Assembly (NCBI GenBank): GCA_030594725.1
Contig: JAUVEQ010000032.1
Span: forward strand, 1 to 13,270
Direction: 5' to 3'
Length of the DNA: 13,270 nucleotides
Origin: Methanobacteriota archaeon
GTDB lineage: Archaea > Thermoplasmatota > DTKX01 > GCA-020343715
Position 1 is the stretch's first letter. Every line of letters begins with the position of its first letter. A model generated the notes under the pieces. It was not told the origin of the DNA. It saw nothing but the letters and a program-made list of their open reading frames with translations, and ran no database searches. This document shows positions 1 through 6,728 of the stretch, in pieces. A program made the position numbers and the translations under genes.

Positions 1-62
1 GAGTTACTCCACGACGACTTCGCATGGCGGACCAGGTACAGTGTTTTCCGTTGGGTGTTCAT
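1..62 (-). CDS. SixA-like phosphohistidine phosphatase, N-terminal fragment (runs off window)
   Basis: A short open frame starts at the ATG at 62-60 and stays open to the left edge, giving 20 codons. The visible protein contains KTLYLVRHAKSSW, the N-terminal motif of the SixA branch of the histidine phosphatase (phosphoglycerate mutase-like) superfamily. In this family the Arg and His of the RH motif (here Arg12, His13) form the phosphate pocket and the His becomes transiently phosphorylated. SixA proteins remove phosphate from phosphohistidine on signalling proteins; the substrate here is unknown. The ATG lies 7 bases after the stop of the upstream gene on the same strand, with no clear TATA box or strong ribosome binding site between them, so co-transcription is likely. 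The rest of the gene is outside the window, so only family membership can be claimed. Confidence 0.75.
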   Translation of the reverse strand, partial: MNTQRKTLYLVRHAKSSWSN

Positions 63-69
63 AAATTAT

Positions 70-795
70 TCAGCTACAGTGATCGTGATCTTTTCTGTCG
101 GTTTCCAGGGTGTAGTTGCCGTAACCGTTGAGCGACCTTATCATCTGATTACCGATGAACCATACGTTACCTCCAGCCTCGATGTACGAGGTGAGGCGGA
201 TCCTGTCACGGGAACCGAGGGTCCAGTTGGGCTGGAACTCGAAGCCACACATCCAGATGACGGTGGTGTAGTTCGTCAGCTCCTCGAATGACGGGCCGAA
301 GAAGCCGCTATTCACGACGGAGACATCGTGAGCGATGCTCAGGCCGTCAAGGGCAATGTCCATCAGGTGGGCGGTGTCCCACTCGTAGAGACCGCTGTTG
401 TTGAACTCCTCTCCACCCATGGTGTTGTCGGAGTTGTCGTCATCGACTATCAGGACGTTGCCGCCCGCCCTCACGTCGGAGTCACCATAGAAGAACTTCC
501 CCTCTGAACGGGGGTCGAGGTCCTTCGGTGGCACGCTCGGTTCGAGGATGGATCCGATATGGTCGTAGTCGTCCATGGGGTCGGTCAAGGAGCTGATATC
601 GATGCCCCACGGATTGTTGAAGGAGGGGTTCGCATCGACATCGATCTCCTCGATGTACTCCATGGTCTCGATAATTTTATTCGTATCATAGATTGTCTCT
701 GAGACGGGCTCTTCGGCGGATGCGGTGAGCACCATACTGGAAGAGACCATTATAAAGACGGTCAAAACACACACAATCTTTCTGGAAGCCATCAT
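70..795 (-). CDS. Secreted protein with VLIVDDD-type Rossmann-like domain, apparently C-terminally truncated
   Basis: A 241-residue protein. Residues 1-28 form a Sec signal peptide: a short basic start, a hydrophobic run to about residue 25, then a TASA-E cleavage-like site. Residues 30-110 are acidic and low in complexity. From residue 113 it has NVLIVDDDNSDN, then a VIWMCGFE strand (about 179-186) and YIEAGGNVWFIGN (204-216). This pattern recurs in extracellular proteins of Thermoplasmatota, where a glutamine-amidotransferase-like or Rossmann-like domain (VLLVDDD...GG.LFLSG) sits in cell-surface proteins of unknown role. The family domain normally continues well past the GG.LFLSG strand, whereas this one stops 25 residues later in a polar tail (TDRKDHDHCS), and all three frames on this strand hit stops near 66-75. 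It is therefore probably shortened, either a decayed gene or a minimal version. Six or so N-x-S/T sequons fit an exported glycoprotein. A TATA box lies at 828-836. The second Met is an equally possible start. Confidence 0.7.
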   Translation of the reverse strand: MMASRKIVCVLTVFIMVSSSMVLTASAEEPVSETIYDTNKIIETMEYIEEIDVDANPSFNNPWGIDISSLTDPMDDYDHIGSILEPSVPPKDLDPRSEGKFFYGDSDVRAGGNVLIVDDDNSDNTMGGEEFNNSGLYEWDTAHLMDIALDGLSIAHDVSVVNSGFFGPSFEELTNYTTVIWMCGFEFQPNWTLGSRDRIRLTSYIEAGGNVWFIGNQMIRSLNGYGNYTLETDRKDHDHCS

Positions 796-827
796 AGGTA
801 TCCCAAGTCGCTACATGAGACTTCTTG

Positions 828-836
828 TATATAATA
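828..836 (-). promoter_or_regulatory. TATA box for the secreted protein gene at 70-795
   Basis: On the minus strand this reads TATTATATA, preceded by a weak BRE-like CGACAAC. Its centre is about 37 bases before the ATG at 795, so a start about 25 bases downstream would give a leader of roughly 10 bases. The 191 bases between this gene and the acyl-CoA dehydrogenase stop (796-986) otherwise hold only this promoter, a T-run (867-873) and a small CCCCT/AGGGG hairpin (876-889). Confidence 0.55.
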
Positions 837-986
837 GTTGTCGATTACCACGCTAGTCTGCATACATTTTTTTATCCCCTAGCCAGGGGTCTTTGAGTGA
901 AGAAGATTTTGAACCGAAAACGCTTGAATCGAGGAGTTTTTGAAACGTACTCCAAGAACCAATGAAAATCGCATCACTTGTCAGTT

Positions 987-2129
987 TCACAGGCCAATCT
1001 GCCTAGCGATCACCAGGCGTTGCACCTCGGACGTGCCCTCGTAGATGGTGGTCACCCGCGCGTCCCTGTACAATCTCTCGATGGGGTAGTCCTTGGTGTA
1101 CCCGAAGCCCCCGTGGATCTGGAGGCCGTTATGCACCACCCTGATGGCGGCCTCGGAGGAGAAGAGCTTGGCTATGGCCGCCTCCTTGGTGAAGGGCACT
1201 CCCTTGTCCTTGAGGTTCGCCGCCTGGTACACCAGCAGGCGCGAGGCTGCCACATCGGTGGCCATGTCCGCCAACTTCCACTGGATGGGCTGCAGGGTCC
1301 CGATGGGTCTTCCGAACTGCTCCCGCTCGTTGGCGTAGGCTACGGACTCCTCCAGGGCGGCCTGGGCGATGCCCACTGCCTGGGCTCCGATCCCGATGCG
1401 TCCCCCGTCCAGGGTGCCCAGGGAGATGGCGAGGCCCTTGCCAGGCGCACCGAGGAAGTTCTCCTCGGGGACCCGGACCTCATCGTACACGATCTCGTAG
1501 GTATCGGAGCTGCGGATCCCGAGCTTTTTCTCCTTCATGCCCAGGGAGACGCCCTCCCGCTCCCGCTCGACGATGAAGGCGGACAGGCCCTTGCCCTTCT
1601 TGAGGGACTTGTCGGTGACCGCTATGACTATGTACATTCCCGCGCAACCGCCATTGGTCGCCCAGAGCTTTGAACCGTTGATGATCCACTCGTCCCCGTC
1701 CTTCACACCGGTGGTCTCGACCCCAGCGGCGTCGGAGCCCGCCTGGGCCTCGGAGAGGCAGAAGGCACCGATGCGCTCACCTGACGAGAGCTGGGGGAGC
1801 CACTTGTGCTTCTGTTCCTCGTCACCGTGGTACAGGATGGGATAGGTGGCCACGCTGTTGTGGACGGCCAGGCTGACGCCCACGGAGGCGTCCACCCGGG
1901 ACAGCTCCTCGATGGCGATGGCGTAGGACACGGTGTCCGAGCCAGCCCCGCCGTACTCCAGGGGCGTGGTGAGGCCGAATAGGTCCAGGTCCGCCATCTG
2001 CTCGACGAGCTCGGAAGGATACACCTCCGTCTCGTCCCTCTCGGCGACGCTGGGCCCGATCACGTCCTCCGCGAAGGCCCGGACCGCGTTGCGGACCATC
2101 TCCTGCTCCTTGCTCGGTGCGAAGTCCAA
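987..2129 (-). CDS. Acyl-CoA dehydrogenase (short/medium-chain, butyryl-CoA dehydrogenase-like)
   Basis: This FAD flavoenzyme introduces a trans-2,3 double bond into acyl-CoA and passes electrons to electron-transfer flavoprotein. The 380-residue length is typical. Both family signatures are present: AFCLSEAQAGSDAAG (about 122-136) and QIHGGFGYTKDYPIERLYRDAR near the C-terminus. The catalytic base is placed as in short-chain enzymes, Glu364 in IYEGTSE. The frame stays open far upstream, into pheT on the other strand, but that part has no family similarity. The chosen start is TTG at 2129, giving MDFAPSKEQE as in many family members; an AGGTGA ribosome binding site (2140-2135) sits 5 bases before it. 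GTG at 2138 is an alternative but would overlap that site. No etfAB or other beta-oxidation gene is visible, so the physiological substrate (fatty acid, branched-chain acyl or aryl) is open. It has its own promoter and is divergent from pheT. Confidence 0.93.
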   Translation of the reverse strand: MDFAPSKEQEMVRNAVRAFAEDVIGPSVAERDETEVYPSELVEQMADLDLFGLTTPLEYGGAGSDTVSYAIAIEELSRVDASVGVSLAVHNSVATYPILYHGDEEQKHKWLPQLSSGERIGAFCLSEAQAGSDAAGVETTGVKDGDEWIINGSKLWATNGGCAGMYIVIAVTDKSLKKGKGLSAFIVEREREGVSLGMKEKKLGIRSSDTYEIVYDEVRVPEENFLGAPGKGLAISLGTLDGGRIGIGAQAVGIAQAALEESVAYANEREQFGRPIGTLQPIQWKLADMATDVAASRLLVYQAANLKDKGVPFTKEAAIAKLFSSEAAIRVVHNGLQIHGGFGYTKDYPIERLYRDARVTTIYEGTSEVQRLVIARQIGL

Positions 2130-2134
2130 TAACG

Positions 2135-2140
2135 TCACCT
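2135..2140 (-). promoter_or_regulatory. Ribosome binding site that decides the acyl-CoA dehydrogenase start
   Basis: AGGTGA is a six-base match to the archaeal anti-Shine-Dalgarno sequence. It lies 5 bases before the TTG at 2129. It supports the TTG start over the GTG at 2138, which would lie inside the site. Confidence 0.6.
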
Positions 2141-2173
2141 GCCCGTCTGGGCGGTCCCCACAAGAGATTGGGC

Positions 2174-2182
2174 ATATTTTAA
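2174..2182 (-). promoter_or_regulatory. TATA box for acyl-CoA dehydrogenase
   Basis: On the minus strand this reads TTAAAATAT. Its centre is about 49 bases before the TTG start, which predicts a leader of about 23 bases containing the AGGTGA site. It shares the 154-base divergent intergenic region with the pheT promoter. Confidence 0.6.
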
Positions 2183-2248
2183 GGTTCTGCGGCCCCAGCA
2201 GCCATGGGCCAGGATGCGAATGGATAACCTTGGCCCTCTCGCAAAAAG

Positions 2249-2255
2249 AAATATA
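2249..2255 (+). promoter_or_regulatory. TATA box for pheT
   Basis: AAATATA preceded by the A-rich stretch GCAAAAAG. A start about 25 bases after its centre falls near 2278, a few bases before the TTG at 2284. That suggests a nearly leaderless mRNA, consistent with the lack of a ribosome binding site there. Confidence 0.55.
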
Positions 2256-2283
2256 CACACGGGCGCATTCACACGCGATACAC

Positions 2284-3930
2284 TTGCCAGTCATCAACAT
2301 GGGGTACAGGGACCTCCAGGAGCTGGTCGGGCACGGCACCGACATCGCGGAGATCCTCGACACGATCGAGCAGATAGGCGCCGTCGTGGAGCGACGCGAC
2401 GTCGACGGCTTCGACATGGAGGTCTTCCCGGACCGTCCCGACCTCTTCTCGGTCGAGGGCATCGCCCGTGCCATGCGGGCCTTCATGGGCCTGCAACCGG
2501 GTCTGATGCGATACGAGGTCCACCCGCCCCAGGTGGAGCTCCATGTGGACCCCAGCGTGCTGGACGTGCGTCCCGTCATCGCCTGCGCGGTGATACGGAA
2601 CATAATCTTCGACGACGCATCCATCTCATCCCTGATGGACTTCCAGGAGAAGCTCCATCTCACCGTGGGCAGGAAGAGGAAGAAGGTCTCCATCGGCGTG
2701 CACGACATGCGGTACCTCAAGTCGCCTTACACCTACCTGGGTGCCGACCCGAAGGCCACCAGGTTCATCCCCCTGCAGGGGGAGCGGGAGATGGACATGG
2801 ACCAGATCCTCAGAGAGCACCCGAAGGGCGTGGACTACGCCTGGATCCTGGAGGGCAAGGAGCGCTATCCCCTGATAGTTGACGCCGAGGACCAGGTCAT
2901 GAGCTTCCCGCCCATCATCAACGGGACCGTCACCCAGGTCCGCGACGACACCAACGACCTTTTCCTGGACATAACCGGCCTCGACGAGGCCGCGTGCAGG
3001 TACTCCCTTTGCATCCTGGCCACTATGCTGGCGGAGAGAGGAGGGAAGATCGAGGCCGTCAAGGTGGTCTACCCAGACCGGGAGGTGGTGATGCCCGACC
3101 TGGAGCCCACCCCGCGACGGGTCAAGCTGGCAGATATCATGCCATGGACGGGCCTTGACATCTCTGGAGAGGAGGCCGCCCGGGCGCTGGGGGTCATGGG
3201 CTTCGATGCCCAGGTAACCGAGGACGGAGAGTACCTGGACCTGCTGGTGCCCGCCTGGCGCATGGACATCCTCCACGACGTCGACGTGGCCGAGGACGTC
3301 TCGATCGGCTTCGGCTATGAACGGGTGAAGGGAGTGCTCCCGGAGGTGCTCACCCTCTCGCGGGACATGCCCGACGAGGACATCCAGCGTACCACCCACC
3401 TCGCGTTCAGGGGTCGCGGGTTCACCGAGGTCATGAGCTTCACCCTCTCCTCGCCGGAGGAGCAGTACACCATGATGGGCCTCCAAGAGCCCGAGGGTGT
3501 CACCCACATCGTCAACCCGGTCACTGAGCAACTGTCCATCATGAGGACCCACCTGGTCCCCGACCTGCTCACCTACCTGAGCAGGAACACCCATCACGAC
3601 TACCCCCAGTCCGTGTACGAGGTGGGCCAAGTCGTCCTTTCCTCGAAGAACTCACTTCGGACCGCCGCCGTCTCCGTTCATGCCAAGGCCGGCTTCACCA
3701 CGGCCAAGTCGCTGGTCGAGGGCGTGCTGCGGGACCTTGGCCACGGGCCCGACATCGAGATCGAGGCGACGGGATCGGCCTCGTACATTCTAGGAAGGTG
3801 TGCGAAGGTCCTGTTGGAGGGTGAGGACATCGGCATCTTCGGCGAGGTCCATCCGGAGGTCCTGGAGGCCTTCGGCATAGCCCAGCCGACCATCGCCCTG
3901 GAGCTGGACCTGGAGCGGCTCAACGGTTAG
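2284..3930 (+). CDS. pheT: Phenylalanyl-tRNA synthetase beta subunit (archaeal type)
   Basis: The beta subunit of the cytosolic alpha2beta2 enzyme that charges tRNA-Phe. The 548 residues match the short archaeal/eukaryal PheT (about 540-600), which lacks the N-terminal tRNA-binding-like extension of bacterial PheT. Visible parts are the N-terminal FPDRPDLFSVEGIARAMRAF motif (about 47-66), the B3/B4 tRNA-editing domain region (about 85-260), the B5 domain (about 276-345, starting RRVKLADIMPW, with VPAWRMDILHDVDVAED) and the catalytic-like C-terminal core (about 350-548, with IVNPVTEQLSIMRTHLVPDLL). The TTG at 2284 is chosen because it gives MPVIN, matching the usual archaeal MPVI/MPTI start, and fits the TATA position. 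ATG at 2299 is an in-frame alternative 15 bases later. The alpha subunit gene pheS is not in the window. The last 11 bases overlap the end of the convergent flavoprotein gene. Confidence 0.95.
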   Translation: MPVINMGYRDLQELVGHGTDIAEILDTIEQIGAVVERRDVDGFDMEVFPDRPDLFSVEGIARAMRAFMGLQPGLMRYEVHPPQVELHVDPSVLDVRPVIACAVIRNIIFDDASISSLMDFQEKLHLTVGRKRKKVSIGVHDMRYLKSPYTYLGADPKATRFIPLQGEREMDMDQILREHPKGVDYAWILEGKERYPLIVDAEDQVMSFPPIINGTVTQVRDDTNDLFLDITGLDEAACRYSLCILATMLAERGGKIEAVKVVYPDREVVMPDLEPTPRRVKLADIMPWTGLDISGEEAARALGVMGFDAQVTEDGEYLDLLVPAWRMDILHDVDVAEDVSIGFGYERVKGVLPEVLTLSRDMPDEDIQRTTHLAFRGRGFTEVMSFTLSSPEEQYTMMGLQEPEGVTHIVNPVTEQLSIMRTHLVPDLLTYLSRNTHHDYPQSVYEVGQVVLSSKNSLRTAAVSVHAKAGFTTAKSLVEGVLRDLGHGPDIEIEATGSASYILGRCAKVLLEGEDIGIFGEVHPEVLEAFGIAQPTIALELDLERLNG

Positions 3931-5344
3931 CGCCCACGTGTTCGCCCAGCTCGCTCATCGGGTCGTCCTCGGGGTGGTGCAACGACAGGAACACCCAGCT
4001 CACGACCTCCGAGAGGGTCGGATGGATGACCTGGCTCCACCTGAAGGGCTCCAGGCTACCGTCACCGGCGTTCATCACGAACACGATCTGCTGGATGAGG
4101 GTGGCGGCGTCAGGCCCCACCATGTGGGCACCCAGGATGCGGTCGGTTCCCACCTCCACCAGCACCTTGATGAAGCCCTCCTCCTCACCGAGGGCATAAC
4201 CCTTGGAAACGTCCTTGTACATCATCTTCGAGTGATGGAAATGGAGACCGGCCTCCTTGGCCTGGTCCTCGGTCATTCCAACGGAACCCACCTGGGGCCA
4301 GGTGAAGACGGCGTTCGGAATGGCGTGCTCGTCCACGTGTCGGTGCCCCTCGGTGAACGCGTTGATGAAGAGGATGCGTGAATGCATGTCGGCAGTGTGC
4401 CGGAACTGTCCACGGTTGACGGCGTCGCCCATGGCCCAGATGCCATCGACGTTGGTGGCCAGGTGATGGTCGGTCACGATCCATCCCCGCCCGTCCACCT
4501 CGACGCCGGTGACCTCGGGCTTGAGCATGTCGGCGTTCGACCTGCGGCCGGTGGCGACCATGATCTCCTGGGCGGCGAAGCGATGTTCCTCTCCGCTGGA
4601 ACGGTCGATGGCCGTGACCACCTTGAGATTGCCCTCCGTCGTGACGGAGGCCACCTCGTGATCGGTCCTGATGTCCACGTATCGTGAGAGGCCCTTAAGG
4701 ATGGCCGCGGATACCTCCTCGTCATGCCTCGGGACGAGCCTTGGATTGCGGCCCAGCAGGGTGACATGGGAGCCCATCGAGGAGAAGAAGTGGGCGAACT
4801 CCACTGCTATGTAACCTCCACCGATGATGATGATGGAGCCGGGCAATCGCTCGATGTCGAAGACGTTGCGGTTGGTCAGGTATCCGGCCTCCTCGAGGCC
4901 TTCCACCGGCGGTATGACCGGTCTAGAGCCCGATGCGATGACAACCCTGTCGGCCGTTATCTCCGTGGTCCCGACCCTGAGGGTCTTCATCCCCGTGAAC
5001 TCCGCCACCTCGCCCTCGTAGAAGTCGATGTTGTCATCGTTCTCGATGTAGGTCCTCTTGTGGGCCTGTCCCCTCTTTATCCAGTCCTGCGTACGGTCCC
5101 GGATGGTGCAGAAGTCCACGGAGTCCAGGGTCATCTCCGCACCGATGCTGGTGAGCTGCTCAGCCTCACGGATCTTGTCGGCGACGGTTATCCAGATCTT
5201 CGATGGTATGCATCCGCGGTTGGGGCACGTCCCGCCCGGCGGGTCGCGGTCCACCAACGCGGTCTTGAGACCCTTGGCAGAGGTCTTGCGGGCCAGGCCG
5301 TATCCGACCCCCGAACCCACGATCAACACGTCATAATGGGTCAT
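3920..5344 (-). CDS. Dihydrolipoamide dehydrogenase / mycothione reductase-like flavoprotein disulfide oxidoreductase
   Basis: A 474-residue class I pyridine nucleotide-disulfide oxidoreductase. It has an N-terminal FAD-binding strand (DVLIVGSGVG, 5-14), redox-active Cys40 and Cys45 in GGTCPNRGCIPSK, an NAD(P)H-binding GGGYIAVEFA (175-184), a second FAD motif GIWAMGDA, and a C-terminal dimerisation domain with the catalytic HPTLSE pair (His441, Glu446). The loop after the second nucleotide-binding strand is GRNPRLVPR, with Arg where NAD-dependent enzymes usually have Glu, so NADPH use is likely. The usual third glycine of the FAD motif is Tyr15. That and NRGCIPSK recall mycothione reductase-like and archaeal Lpd-like enzymes more than canonical Lpd. 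No 2-oxoacid dehydrogenase or glycine cleavage gene is adjacent, so the disulfide substrate is unknown. The start ATG has GGGAGGG 6 bases upstream, so an in-frame upstream extension to 5434 is rejected. Confidence 0.88.
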   Translation of the reverse strand: MTHYDVLIVGSGVGYGLARKTSAKGLKTALVDRDPPGGTCPNRGCIPSKIWITVADKIREAEQLTSIGAEMTLDSVDFCTIRDRTQDWIKRGQAHKRTYIENDDNIDFYEGEVAEFTGMKTLRVGTTEITADRVVIASGSRPVIPPVEGLEEAGYLTNRNVFDIERLPGSIIIIGGGYIAVEFAHFFSSMGSHVTLLGRNPRLVPRHDEEVSAAILKGLSRYVDIRTDHEVASVTTEGNLKVVTAIDRSSGEEHRFAAQEIMVATGRRSNADMLKPEVTGVEVDGRGWIVTDHHLATNVDGIWAMGDAVNRGQFRHTADMHSRILFINAFTEGHRHVDEHAIPNAVFTWPQVGSVGMTEDQAKEAGLHFHHSKMMYKDVSKGYALGEEEGFIKVLVEVGTDRILGAHMVGPDAATLIQQIVFVMNAGDGSLEPFRWSQVIHPTLSEVVSWVFLSLHHPEDDPMSELGEHVGANR

Positions 5345-5350
5345 AAGGTT

Positions 5351-5357
5351 CCCTCCC
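5351..5357 (-). promoter_or_regulatory. Ribosome binding site of the disulfide oxidoreductase
   Basis: On the minus strand this reads GGGAGGG, 6 bases before the ATG at 5344. It fixes that start against a longer open frame that continues upstream without family similarity. Confidence 0.6.
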
Positions 5358-5387
5358 TTGGACGATAGATGCGAAGATGGGATTGTT

Positions 5388-5394
5388 GTTAAAC
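5388..5394 (-). promoter_or_regulatory. TATA-like box for the disulfide oxidoreductase
   Basis: On the minus strand this reads GTTTAAC, preceded by the BRE-like CTGAAA. Its centre is about 47 bases before the ATG, predicting a leader of about 20 bases that carries the ribosome binding site. Confidence 0.45.
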
Positions 5395-5438
5395 TTTCAG
5401 GCTTATCAGGCAGGGTCACGCCCTCCGCGGGCAAACCC

Positions 5439-5445
5439 TTTTAAC
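5439..5445 (+). promoter_or_regulatory. TATA-like box for tRNA-Ser
   Basis: CTTTTAA in a locally AT-rich patch. Its centre is about 34 bases before the mature tRNA 5' end, so transcription would start around 5467 with a leader of a few bases. Confidence 0.45.
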
Positions 5446-5474
5446 CCATGTTGGTAAATCACCCCGAGCCCCGC

Positions 5475-5561
5475 GCGGGGTTAGCCCAGCCTGGCAAGGC
5501 GCAGGATTGCTAATCCTGTGATGTTATCATCTCGGGGGTTCAAATCCCCCACCCCGCGCCA
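5475..5561 (+). tRNA. tRNA-Ser (anticodon GCU), class II, CCA encoded
   Basis: The acceptor strands GCGGGGT (5475-5481) and ACCCCGC (5551-5557) pair over 7 bp, followed by discriminator G (5558), the serine identity base, and encoded CCA (5559-5561). The D-stem is GCC...GGC. The anticodon stem CAGGA/TCCTG closes the loop TTGCTAA, giving anticodon GCT, which reads AGC and AGU. A long variable arm (GATG/CATC stem) marks a class II tRNA. The T-arm is GGGGG-TTCAAAT-CCCCC. No intron is seen. The six leader bases just upstream create the palindrome CCCCGCGCGGGG with the 5' acceptor strand. Confidence 0.97.
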
Positions 5562-5566
5562 TTTTT
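5562..5566 (+). terminator. T-run terminator after tRNA-Ser
   Basis: TTTTT follows the CCA end directly. Archaeal RNA polymerase commonly stops at short T-runs after tRNA genes. The DUF4382 gene downstream has its own promoter. Confidence 0.45.
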
Positions 5567-5596
5567 CTTAATTCGTGAGAATCTACTATGGCAGGC

Positions 5597-5617
5597 GAAA
5601 GATTTATCACGATATAA
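5597..5617 (+). promoter_or_regulatory. BRE/TATA promoter region for the DUF4382 gene
   Basis: A BRE-like CGAAA (5597-5601) runs into TTTATC (5603-5608), and a second TATA candidate, GATATAA, lies at 5611-5617. The first predicts a leader of about 10 bases and the second a leaderless mRNA at the ATG at 5642. Confidence 0.5.
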
Positions 5618-5641
5618 GAAGAATAAGAATGCGGGGATGTA

Positions 5642-6661
5642 ATGAGAAAACCAATCGCAATCCTAGCCGTGGTGATGACAGTCATCGGGAGCCTGAGCGC
5701 AGCGATCCTCATCGGACCCGTCGGCGGGGCCGATGGCGGATTGGAACTTGCCGTGGGCGAGGTCTCGGCCGAGCCTGGAGAGCTGACAGAACTTACCGTG
5801 ACCTTCGACATGGCCCGGGTATTCCATTCCGACGACGATGGGGCGTGGACCGAGACAGTGCTCGATGACACCCCCATGAACCTGTCCGACCTGGAAGGGG
5901 CCGGTAGCTCCCCTATCGCGAACCTCACCCTGAACGAGGGCAGGTACACCAAGGTGGAGCTGCATGTGGACCAGATCGAGGCAAAGGTCGATGGAGAGCC
6001 CGTGGAAATCTTCGTTCCCAGCGGCGTGCTGAAGGTCGTGGGAGGTTTCTCCGTTGGGTCGGATTCCACTGCCACCTTCGAGTTCGACATCCGCCTGGTG
6101 AGGCGTGGTGGACAGAACGTCTACAACCTTGTGCCCGTTATCGGCAAGAGGGTGGGACCGGACGAGGGTGGTCCCGACGACAAGGGAGGCGACGATGGCA
6201 GCGGGTCGGGCAACAAGGGCACCCTGATGGTGGCCATAGCTGGGTCGAAGGACAGGATCGATGACTTCGACCATCTGAACGTCACCTTCGACAGGGCGCG
6301 GATCTTCCAGGCCGTCAACAACTCAACCGAGTCGAACTGGACCGAGGTCACCCTCGACAACGTGACGGTGGACCTCACCAACCTGACGGCAACCAACGAG
6401 ACCATCGTTGCCAACCTCTCTCTGGACGCCGGCAACTACACGAAGATCGAGCTCTACGTCTCCAAGGTCGTGAGTGTCGTTGATGGTGTAGAGGTCGATG
6501 TCAAGGTTCCCAGCGGGAAGCTCAAGATAGTGGGAGATTTCGAGGTCGAGGCCAACGACACGGTGGCGTTCGTCTTCGAGATACACGTGGTGCAGAAGGG
6601 TCCCAAGGCCGCATACAATCTGACCCCGGTGATAGTGAAGAACCAGGACGACGACGACTAG
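5642..6661 (+). CDS. Secreted protein with two tandem DUF4382 domains
   Basis: A 339-residue exported protein. Residues 1 to about 30 form a signal peptide (RK start, hydrophobic core, ending near GGADGG) with no lipobox Cys. Two homologous domains follow, about 33-178 and 197-335. Each shows the DUF4382 pattern: a LTVTFDMARVF or LNVTFDRARIF strand, a W-T-E-V/T segment, G-x-Y-T-K-V/I-E-L, VPSGxLKxVGxF, then a late Y-N-L-x-PVI strand. Between them is an acidic Gly-rich linker (about 180-200), and the C-terminus ends in four Asp. DUF4382 is a beta-sandwich-like extracellular domain of unknown function, common in archaeal and bacterial surface proteins. There is no membrane anchor or sorting signal, so it is likely released or held by partners. 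The second domain has about 11 N-x-S/T sequons against 2 in the first. The tRNA is 80 bases upstream. Confidence 0.85.
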   Translation: MRKPIAILAVVMTVIGSLSAAILIGPVGGADGGLELAVGEVSAEPGELTELTVTFDMARVFHSDDDGAWTETVLDDTPMNLSDLEGAGSSPIANLTLNEGRYTKVELHVDQIEAKVDGEPVEIFVPSGVLKVVGGFSVGSDSTATFEFDIRLVRRGGQNVYNLVPVIGKRVGPDEGGPDDKGGDDGSGSGNKGTLMVAIAGSKDRIDDFDHLNVTFDRARIFQAVNNSTESNWTEVTLDNVTVDLTNLTATNETIVANLSLDAGNYTKIELYVSKVVSVVDGVEVDVKVPSGKLKIVGDFEVEANDTVAFVFEIHVVQKGPKAAYNLTPVIVKNQDDDD

Positions 6662-6728
6662 GGCGGACCGGTGACCGTCCCCCGATGGATGAGGTCCCAG
6701 TGGCCACGAGGGCGAGCGAGGGGGCCCT

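Noticed and set aside
867..890. T7 run plus CCCCT-AGCC-AGGGG hairpin as a terminator
   Set aside because: On the plus strand the T-run precedes the hairpin and nothing is transcribed toward it. On the minus strand the hairpin is followed by A, not T.
978..1673. Long plus-strand open frame opposite the acyl-CoA dehydrogenase
   Set aside because: It is the mirror of a high-GC coding region, low in complexity (Gly, Leu, Val, His), with no family motifs, promoter or ribosome binding site. Similar mirrors opposite pheT, the flavoprotein and the surface protein were dismissed for the same reason.
2130..2720. N-terminal extension of the acyl-CoA dehydrogenase frame across the intergenic region into pheT
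   Set aside because: It has no family similarity, crosses both divergent promoters, and a ribosome binding site plus the MDF start support 2129.
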